DNA from: Sphingobacterium hungaricum
GTDB lineage: Bacteria > Bacteroidota > Bacteroidia > Sphingobacteriales > Sphingobacteriaceae
Reading direction: 5' to 3'
DNA: 64,000 nucleotides
NCBI RefSeq assembly: GCF_015210005.1
Contig: NZ_MU158698.1
Coordinates: 2,091,337-2,155,336, forward strand
Part shown: in pieces, positions 58,524 through 64,000 of the stretch
Numbering within the stretch: the stretch's first letter is position 1
Layout: each line of letters starts with the position of its first letter
Program-made: the position numbers and the translations under genes
Notes under the pieces: model-generated
Databases searched by the model: none
Told to the model about the DNA's origin: nothing
What the model saw: only the letters and a program-made list of their open reading frames with translations

Positions 58524-58829
58524 TCACACTTTGATTTCAACTTCAACACCTGAAGGTAATTCAAGTTTCATTAAAGCGTCAACAGTCTTCGAGTTAGAAG
58601 AGTAGATATCCAATAAACGTTTGTACGCACATAATTGAAATTGCTCACGCGCTTTCTTGTTTACGTGTGGTGAACGTAATACGGTGTAAATTTTCTTCTC
58701 AGAAGGCAATGGAATAGGTCCACTAACTACTGCACCCGTAGGTTTTACAGTTTTTACGATTTTCTCAGCTGATTTGTCAACTAAATTGTAATCGTAAGAT
58801 TTCAATTTGATTCTGATTCTTTGGCTCAT
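58524..58829 (-). CDS. rpsJ: 30S ribosomal protein S10
   Basis: A 101-residue S10 protein: [42 protein letters not shown], then [21 protein letters not shown] and the C-terminal [16 protein letters not shown]. Besides the 30S head it also serves as NusE in antitermination. It is the last gene of the rpsL-rpsG-fusA-rpsJ unit. Unlike the arrangement I recall for many relatives, rplC and the rest of the S10 operon do not follow; a terminator and a convergent gene do. Confidence 0.98.
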   Translation of the reverse strand: MSQRIRIKLKSYDYNLVDKSAEKIVKTVKPTGAVVSGPIPLPSEKKIYTVLRSPHVNKKAREQFQLCAYKRLLDIYSSNSKTVDALMKLELPSGVEVEIKV

Positions 58830-58852
58830 GTTATTTATTTAATTATAATAGC

Positions 58853-58880
58853 CTTCCGTTAGAGCTATTCACAACGGAAG
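58853..58880 (-). other. Intercistronic hairpin between fusA and rpsJ
   Basis: CTTCCGTT (58853-58860) pairs exactly with AACGGAAG (58873-58880) around a 12-nt loop. There is no T tract on the minus strand. It may be a processing or regulatory element. Confidence 0.6.
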
Positions 58881-58894
58881 ACTGGATTTGTTTT

Positions 58895-61003
58895 TTATAC
58901 TTTACCTTTTGCTTTAGCGATAACGTCTTCTTGAACGTTACGAGGTGCTTCAGCATAATGATCAAACTCCATTGTCGAAGTTGCACGGCCTGAAGTGATC
59001 GTACGTAATTGTGTTACGTAACCAAACATTTCAGAAAGTGGAACCAATGCTTTGATTACTTGAGCTCCGTTACGAGAATCAAGACCTTGCATCAAACCAC
59101 GACGACGGTTTAAGTCACCCATTACATCACCCATGTTTTCTTCTGGTGTAAGCACTTCTACCTTCATGATTGGCTCCATTAATACTGGATTACATTTAGG
59201 CAATGCTTCGCGGTATGCCATACGAGCAGCTAATTCGAAAGATAATGAATCTGAATCGACTGCGTGGAATGATCCGTCAATTAAACGAACTTTCATTCCT
59301 GATAATGGATAACCAGCTAAAACACCATTGTTCATTGAACCTTCAAAACCTTTACCAACTGAAGGGATGTACTCTTTAGGAATAGATCCACCGACAATTT
59401 CGTTTACGAATTGAAGAGGTGATTTTGTTAAATCGTAATCAGCATCTGCTGGAGAAATAACAACTTTGATGTCTGCAAATTTACCACGACCACCTGATTG
59501 TTTTTTGTAAACTTCACGGTGTTCTGTAGTTCCTGTGATAGACTCCTTGTATGCTACTTGAGGAGCTCCTTGGTTAACTTCTACTTTGAACTCACGACGT
59601 AAACGGTCGATTAAGATTTCTAAGTGAAGCTCGCCCATTCCTGAAATTACTGTTTGACCAGTTTCTTCATCTGATTTTACAACGAATGTAGGATCTTCTT
59701 CTGATAATTTACCTAAAGCAATACCTAATTTATCTACGTCAGCTTGAGTTTTAGGCTCAATTGCTAAACCGATAACTGGCTCTGGGAAATTCATGGATTC
59801 TAAAACGATAGGGTTTTTTTCATCACATAAAGTATCTCCAGTTTTGATATCTTTAAATCCAACTACTGCACCAATATCTCCAGCCTCGATGAAAGGGATA
59901 GGATTTTGTTTGTTAGCGTGCATTTGGAAGATACGAGAAATACGTTCTTTATTTCCTGAACGTGTGTTCAATACGTAAGAACCTGCATCTAATTTACCTG
60001 AGTAAGCACGGATAAAACACAAACGACCTACAAAAGGGTCAGTAGCGATTTTAAATCCTAAAGCTGCAAATGGCTCTTTTACATCTGGTTTACGGATGAT
60101 TTCAGCACCAGTGTCAGGGTTAGTACCTTTAACACCTTCTGAATCCATTGGAGAAGGCAATAATTCCATTACCAAATCCAACATTGTTTGTACACCTTTA
60201 TTTTTGAAAGAAGAACCACAAACCATAGGAACGATTGAGTTATCCAAAACTGCTTTACGCAAAGCATCAAGGATTTCGCGCTCTGTTAAAGAATCTGGAT
60301 CATCAAAGAATTTCTCCATTAATGATTCGTCATAACCAGCTACTGCTTCTAATAATTTCTCGCGGTATTCAGCTACTTCTTCTAACATATCTTCTGGAAT
60401 AGGAACTTCTGTAAAAGTCATTCCTTTATCTTCTTCATTCCAAACGATACCTCTGTTATTGATTAAATCAACAACACCTTTGAACGAATCTTCAGCACCG
60501 ATAGGCAATTGCAAAGCAACTGCATCAGAACCTAACATTTCTTTAACTTGTTTAACAACTTTCAAGAAGTCAGCGCCAGAACGGTCCATTTTGTTAACGA
60601 AACCTAAGCGAGGAACATTGTAGTTGTCAGCTAGGCGCCAGTTAGTCTCTGACTGAGGCTCAACACCATCAACTGCAGAAAATAAGAATACTAATCCGTC
60701 TAATACGCGTAATGAACGATTTACCTCAACCGTGAAATCCACGTGTCCAGGAGTATCGATTACGTTAACTTGGTATTTGTTGTTACGGTAGTTCCAGAAA
60801 ACAGTTGTAGCAGCAGAAGTAATCGTGATACCACGTTCTGCTTCTTGCTCCATCCAGTCCATCGTAGAAGCTCCTTCGTGAACCTCACCAATTTTGTGAT
60901 TAACACCTGAATAGTATAAAATACGCTCAGTTGTTGTTGTTTTACCAGCATCGATATGCGCTGCGATACCGATATTTCTAGTGAATTTTAAGTCTCTTGA
61001 CAT
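58895..61003 (-). CDS. fusA: Elongation factor G
   Basis: A 702-residue translocase of the ribosome. The GTPase domain has [19 protein letters not shown] (P-loop), the switch I region [19 protein letters not shown] (G3) and NKMDRSGAD (G4). Domains II-V follow, including the [18 protein letters not shown] part of domain III and the C-terminal [10 protein letters not shown]. The start at ATG 61003 ([12 protein letters not shown]) is preferred over TTG 61018. It follows rpsG in the str operon with a 124-nt structured spacer. The usual tuf gene is not next to it. Confidence 0.98.
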   Translation of the reverse strand: MSRDLKFTRNIGIAAHIDAGKTTTTERILYYSGVNHKIGEVHEGASTMDWMEQEAERGITITSAATTVFWNYRNNKYQVNVIDTPGHVDFTVEVNRSLRVLDGLVFLFSAVDGVEPQSETNWRLADNYNVPRLGFVNKMDRSGADFLKVVKQVKEMLGSDAVALQLPIGAEDSFKGVVDLINNRGIVWNEEDKGMTFTEVPIPEDMLEEVAEYREKLLEAVAGYDESLMEKFFDDPDSLTEREILDALRKAVLDNSIVPMVCGSSFKNKGVQTMLDLVMELLPSPMDSEGVKGTNPDTGAEIIRKPDVKEPFAALGFKIATDPFVGRLCFIRAYSGKLDAGSYVLNTRSGNKERISRIFQMHANKQNPIPFIEAGDIGAVVGFKDIKTGDTLCDEKNPIVLESMNFPEPVIGLAIEPKTQADVDKLGIALGKLSEEDPTFVVKSDEETGQTVISGMGELHLEILIDRLRREFKVEVNQGAPQVAYKESITGTTEHREVYKKQSGGRGKFADIKVVISPADADYDLTKSPLQFVNEIVGGSIPKEYIPSVGKGFEGSMNNGVLAGYPLSGMKVRLIDGSFHAVDSDSLSFELAARMAYREALPKCNPVLMEPIMKVEVLTPEENMGDVMGDLNRRRGLMQGLDSRNGAQVIKALVPLSEMFGYVTQLRTITSGRATSTMEFDHYAEAPRNVQEDVIAKAKGKV

Positions 61004-61020
61004 ACTATTTTTAAGCAATT

Positions 61021-61106
61021 AGCCAAAATTGGCTTTGTTTTAAAGTTTTTTTAAATAAATATACCGACTTAGTGGAAAGAAATAATCTAGCCTCTAGCGT
61101 CGGTAT
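61021..61106 (-). promoter_or_regulatory. Structured rpsG-fusA intercistronic spacer
   Basis: Two dyads are seen. AGCCAA (61021-61026) with TTGGCT (61029-61034) forms a compact stem 18 nt before the fusA ATG. ATACCGAC (61061-61068) with GTCGGTAT (61099-61106) encloses a 30-nt domain that contains CTAG-CCT-CTAG. Similar structured spacers in str operons are targets of feedback by S7 in E. coli; here that is inference. Confidence 0.6.
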
Positions 61107-61127
61107 AGTCATTTTATTTGTTCACGA

Positions 61128-61595
61128 TTAGAATCTGAAGTGAGAGAACGCTTTGTTAGCTTCCGCCATTTTATGCGTATCTTCTTTCTTCTTAACAGCA
61201 GCACCTTCACCTTTAGAAGCTGAAATGATTTCTCCTGCTAATTTCTCGAACATAGTTTTTTCTCCACGTCTGCGTGAATATGAAATTAACCATTTCATAC
61301 CTAAAGCAATTTTACGCTCAGGACGTACTTCCATTGGAACTTGAAAGTTAGCACCACCAACACGACGAGATTTAACCTCTACAGCTGGCATTACATTATT
61401 CAAAGCTTTTTTCCAAGTTTCGATACCGTTTTCGCTTGTTTTTTGCTCTACTAATTCAATCGCATTGTAAAAAATATCATAAGCTGTAGATTTTTTACCA
61501 TCATACATCATGTTATTTACAAAACGTGTTACCTGAGTGTCGTTAAACTTTGGATCAGGTAAAATGATTCTCTTTTTTGGTTTTGATTTTCTCAT
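61128..61595 (-). CDS. rpsG: 30S ribosomal protein S7
   Basis: A 155-residue S7, the primary assembly protein of the 30S head. Signatures are [79 protein letters not shown] and [16 protein letters not shown]. It lies 19 nt after rpsL and upstream of fusA. In E. coli S7 is the translational repressor of this operon; the spacer before fusA is structured here. Confidence 0.98.
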   Translation of the reverse strand: MRKSKPKKRIILPDPKFNDTQVTRFVNNMMYDGKKSTAYDIFYNAIELVEQKTSENGIETWKKALNNVMPAVEVKSRRVGGANFQVPMEVRPERKIALGMKWLISYSRRRGEKTMFEKLAGEIISASKGEGAAVKKKEDTHKMAEANKAFSHFRF

Positions 61596-61614
61596 TTCTC
61601 TTTCCTCCGTTTAC

Positions 61615-62028
61615 TTATTTCTTTTTACCTTTTGCTGGAGCTGCAGCTGCTTGTCCTGGTTTAGGACGCTTAGTTCCATATTTCGAACGACGTTGGTTAC
61701 GACCAGCTACACCTGAAGTATCTAATGCACCACGGATAATGTGGTAACGAACTCCTGGTAAATCTTTCACACGACCACCACGAATCAATACGATCGAGTG
61801 CTCTTGTAAGTTGTGACCTTCACCTGGGATATACGCATTCACCTCTTTACCGTTTGTTAAACGTACACGAGCTACTTTACGCATTGCTGAGTTTGGTTTT
61901 TTAGGGGTAGTAGTATATACACGTGTACATACACCTCTTCGCTGTGGACATGAGTCCAACGCTGGTGACTTACTCTTATCAACCAGAGCTACTCTACCTT
62001 TTCTAACTAATTGTTGAATAGTAGGCAT
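61615..62028 (-). CDS. rpsL: 30S ribosomal protein S12
   Basis: A 137-residue S12, a decoding-site protein. [51 protein letters not shown] is canonical. Lys43 (TPKKPNS) and the second-loop segment [14 protein letters not shown] match the streptomycin-sensitive wild type. The C-terminus has a Bacteroidota-style Ala/Lys extension ([11 protein letters not shown]). It is the first gene of the str operon, with an exact -7 box TATCTTTG at 62074-62081 giving a leader of about 40 nt. Confidence 0.98.
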   Translation of the reverse strand: MPTIQQLVRKGRVALVDKSKSPALDSCPQRRGVCTRVYTTTPKKPNSAMRKVARVRLTNGKEVNAYIPGEGHNLQEHSIVLIRGGRVKDLPGVRYHIIRGALDTSGVAGRNQRRSKYGTKRPKPGQAAAAPAKGKKK

Positions 62029-62044
62029 TTACCTGTTTTGTTTT

Positions 62045-62062
62045 TTAATTTATGTAAATTAA
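62045..62062 (-). other. AT-only palindrome in the rpsL leader
   Basis: TTAATTTA-TG-TAAATTAA forms a perfect but weak 8-bp dyad within the predicted leader, 17 nt before the ATG. Confidence 0.4.
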
Positions 62063-62073
62063 TTTTTGAACCG

Positions 62074-62081
62074 CAAAGATA
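62074..62081 (-). promoter_or_regulatory. TAnnTTTG -7 element of the str operon
   Basis: TATCTTTG on the minus strand, 45 nt before the rpsL ATG. No TTG at the -33 distance is seen. Confidence 0.65.
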
Positions 62082-62305
62082 GTAAGAATATTTTGAATAA
62101 TAAATAGTTAGCTATAAAATGTTTTTCGATTTCGAATTATTTTACAAAGCAAATTAGACGCTAGATTTGCTAATCTTCGGTTAAACTGCGCCAAGCTCAA
62201 GATTTTGAATGTCTAATTGCTGTCAAAGATTTTAAAATTAATTAATTCCTGATATTATTAGCTATATTTAATTAACGTAAAATATATACATAAATCCTCA
62301 AAATC

Positions 62306-62872
62306 ATGAGCTATCTAACTTCCATTCAAAAGCTCTTTTTATATTATAAAAAATTAGCGGATAACACACTTGTTCAACTGAACGATGAACAATTATTTTG
62401 GCAATACAATACAGAAAGCAATAGCATTGCTGTTTTGCTGCAGCATGTCTCAGGAAATATGCTTTCTAGGTTTACAGATTTCCTGTCAACCGACGGCGAG
62501 AAGGACTGGCGCGACCGAGATGCGGAATTTGAAATGAAAGATCGGGACAGTTCGCGCATTATTGCCAAATGGGAAAACTCTTGGGAAGTTTTATTCGAAA
62601 ATCTGGCACAATTGAAAGATGAAGATCTAGAAAAGATCGTTTACATACGCAATGAAGGGCATACAGTGACCGAAGCGATCAATCGGCAATTGATGCATTA
62701 TCCTTACCATATCGGGCAGATCGTGATGCTGGGCAAAATGCTCACGGCTGCGAATTGGCGGACGCTTTCCATTCCAAAAGGTGCTTCAAAGAATTATAAC
62801 GATGAAAAATTTGCGCAAGAGCCCCATTTTGCTTTATTTACCGATGAAATGCTTCGGCATTTGGACGGTTAG
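62306..62872 (+). CDS. DinB-superfamily protein, DUF1572-like
   Basis: A 188-residue four-helix-bundle protein. Metal-binding histidines appear in IAVLLQHVSGNMLSRFTDFL and in the paired motif LMHYPYHIGQIVMLGKML, as in DUF1572/DinB proteins. WRDRDAEF is also typical of this subgroup. Proteins of this type may act as metal-dependent thiol S-transferases (bacillithiol-like systems); the function here is unknown. It is a single gene between the str operon promoter and a strong terminator. Confidence 0.88.
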   Translation: MSYLTSIQKLFLYYKKLADNTLVQLNDEQLFWQYNTESNSIAVLLQHVSGNMLSRFTDFLSTDGEKDWRDRDAEFEMKDRDSSRIIAKWENSWEVLFENLAQLKDEDLEKIVYIRNEGHTVTEAINRQLMHYPYHIGQIVMLGKMLTAANWRTLSIPKGASKNYNDEKFAQEPHFALFTDEMLRHLDG

Positions 62873-62876
62873 CTAA

Positions 62877-62914
62877 ACAAACAGCCTTTGAAATTTTTCA
62901 AAGGCTGTTTTTAT
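62877..62914. terminator. Bidirectional terminator between DinB-like and lipoprotein genes
   Basis: ACAGCCTTTGAAA (62881-62893) pairs perfectly with TTTCAAAGGCTGT (62896-62908), with a T-rich tail on the plus strand. Confidence 0.9.
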
Positions 62915-62922
62915 TTTCTTAA

Positions 62923-63396
62923 CTACGAGCTTGGGTATCTCTTAAAAGCCCTAACGATTACCTTCCCATCTACAACATAACTAAGCTTCAGGATTTTTTC
63001 ATTCAAAGTCAAGATAGTAAACTCAACATCTTCATAGTCGTTAGTTACCTCATTGTATTGAAAATCTTCAATCGTTAATTTATTGTTGATCTCATCTAAC
63101 TCAAAGTCAAATGTTTTTGATGAGGTTGTATAGTTGCACATTGGAGCATTGTAATATTCGATTAATTCGCCATTTGCTTGAAAAGTGAATTTATGATACA
63201 ATACACAAGCATCTTCAATTCTTTGAAAGGATTCAAATGTTGAATTTTCCGGATTGACTTCAGGATTTGGATCGTTCGTGTCTATTTGCCAAGAATTCAA
63301 TAAATGAGTATTATCAATAAGATTTATTTCAGATTTACTGCAAGCAGACAAAACAGACAATACCGCAATGAAAATAAGATTCAGCGCCAGTTTCAT
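62923..63396 (-). CDS. Lipocalin-like lipoprotein of unknown function
   Basis: A 157-residue lipoprotein: MKLALNLIFIAVLSVLSAC gives the lipobox Cys19. The mature part is beta-rich and starts with LLNSWQIDTNDPNP, similar to lipocalin-like domains of Bacteroidota (a LxGxWxx-type start). It continues with strands YHKFTFQANGELIEYY, FDFELDEINNKLTIEDF and KILKLSYVVDGKVIVRAFKR. Two Cys (DACVLY and APMCNY) could form a disulfide. No specific ligand can be named. Confidence 0.78.
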   Translation of the reverse strand: MKLALNLIFIAVLSVLSACSKSEINLIDNTHLLNSWQIDTNDPNPEVNPENSTFESFQRIEDACVLYHKFTFQANGELIEYYNAPMCNYTTSSKTFDFELDEINNKLTIEDFQYNEVTNDYEDVEFTILTLNEKILKLSYVVDGKVIVRAFKRYPSS

Positions 63397-63500
63397 AATT
63401 TGTCGTTTTAAATTTTAACTGAAACGATTAAATGGGTAATTATGAGACAGTGGCGATGAAATTTTTTAATAAATTAAATCACCACTTAATTTTTTTACAG

Positions 63501-64000
63501 TTAACTCATTAAGGTAAAATCAATCTGTCTTTTCTCCAGATCTACTTTCTTCACTATGATTTGGACCTCATCGCCCAATTGATATTTCTTTTTTGTTCGC
63601 TGTCCGATAATGGCGAAGTTCTTTTCGTCCAAGGTGTAGAAATCATCCGTGATGTCTCGCAAGCGAACCATTCCTTCACATTTATTCTCTTCAATTTCTA
63701 CATACATTCCCCATTCGGTTACGCCCGAAACAATTCCTTTATATTCGACCCCGATTTGATCCTGAAGATATTCAGCTTGTTTGTATTTAATGGATGCGCG
63801 CTCTGCTTCAGCGGCTTTTTTCTCTTTTTGGGAAGAATGCTCAGACATTTTTTCATAATGCTCCGCATTGACGTTTTTGCCTCCATCTAAGTAAAATTGC
63901 AGCAATCGGTGCACCATCACATCCGGATAGCGTCGGATAGGAGAGGTGAAGTGGGTGTAATAATCAAATGCTAAACCATAATGGCTTGTGGCTTTCGTCG
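63501..64000 (-). CDS. rnr: Ribonuclease R, C-terminal part (gene runs off the window)
   Basis: The 3' end of an RNase II-family exonuclease gene; the start lies beyond position 64000. The visible 166 residues include the end of the RNB catalytic domain ([31 protein letters not shown]), the linker [27 protein letters not shown], and an S1 RNA-binding domain ([28 protein letters not shown] to [26 protein letters not shown]). This order is that of RNase R (VacB), a 3'-5' exonuclease for structured RNA. The short C-terminus ends at once after the S1 domain. Confidence 0.95.
   Translation of the reverse strand, partial: TKATSHYGLAFDYYTHFTSPIRRYPDVMVHRLLQFYLDGGKNVNAEHYEKMSEHSSQKEKKAAEAERASIKYKQAEYLQDQIGVEYKGIVSGVTEWGMYVEIEENKCEGMVRLRDITDDFYTLDEKNFAIIGQRTKKKYQLGDEVQIIVKKVDLEKRQIDFTLMS

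Noticed and set aside
1..64000. CRISPR arrays, insertion sequences, prophage or integrative elements
   Set aside because: No regularly spaced repeats of CRISPR length, transposase or integrase motifs, or attachment-site duplications were seen; tRNA-Cys has no adjacent integrase.

Overview
The window reads as a chromosomal segment of a Bacteroidota bacterium, most likely Sphingobacteriaceae (Sphingobacterium/Pedobacter-like). Reasons visible in the sequence are the many TAnnTTTG -7 promoter elements with an occasional TTTG/TTG -33 element, weak Shine-Dalgarno sites, a tRNA gene without encoded CCA, many lipoboxes of the type SxC, and Bacteroidota-typical families (DUF4954, DUF6695-like, DUF1080, MG2/plug protein, DUF4369-thioredoxin). 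It is AT-rich and densely packed with short intergenic regions. Genes are mostly housekeeping. I see no insertion sequence, prophage, integrase or CRISPR array.

Layout. 1-240: end of an rRNA operon (5S rRNA and terminator). 0.3-4.2 kb: YhcC-type radical SAM protein, a MazG-like/RluB-like pair and a lytic transglycosylase. 4.2-10.1 kb: complete tripartite RND efflux operon (fusion protein, pump, outer-membrane channel). 10.3-14.6 kb: cardiolipin synthase and a large MG2/plug surface protein. 14.8-17.5 kb: acyl-CoA ligase plus YihY membrane protein. 17.7-26.7 kb: beta-barrel protein, M61 peptidase, thyA-folA, mtaB, a DMT transporter, an NlpC/P60 lipoprotein and a calcineurin-like phosphoesterase. 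27-30.2 kb: dnaX-rlmB-HPP operon. 30.4-36.3 kb: DEAD-box helicase, OmpA-family protein and two tandem universal stress proteins. 36.4-45 kb: alaS, thioredoxin-like lipoprotein, an orphan OmpR-family regulator and glmS-DUF4954. 45.3-49.4 kb: DUF1080 lipoprotein, MRJP/yellow-like protein, Smr protein and M28 peptidase. 49.5-51.9 kb: an unusual three-gene operon (PLP beta-synthase, DUF6695-like putative cysteine hydrolase, PanD). 52.4-57.2 kb: small proteins, cutC, tRNA-Cys with a small basic protein, and two paralogous porin-like proteins. 57.3-64 kb: AI-2E family transporter, the str operon (rpsL-rpsG-fusA-rpsJ), a DinB-like protein, a lipoprotein and the 3' end of rnr.

Best leads. (1) In dnaX a perfect 9-bp hairpin abuts an A10 run at the boundary between the clamp-loader core and the tau tail, and both other frames stop within a few codons. 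This is a strong candidate for slippage producing a gamma-like short form. (2) Upstream of the orphan response regulator four TTAACA-like half-sites sit at exact 11-bp spacing, the architecture of an OmpR/PhoP-family operator. (3) PanD is in an operon with a cysteine-synthase-like enzyme and a putative permuted papain-fold protein, preceded by a long AT-rich leader with three identical 9-mers. This may be an undescribed beta-alanine or amino-acid-conjugate pathway. Several non-terminator palindromes and near-leaderless promoters are also recorded.
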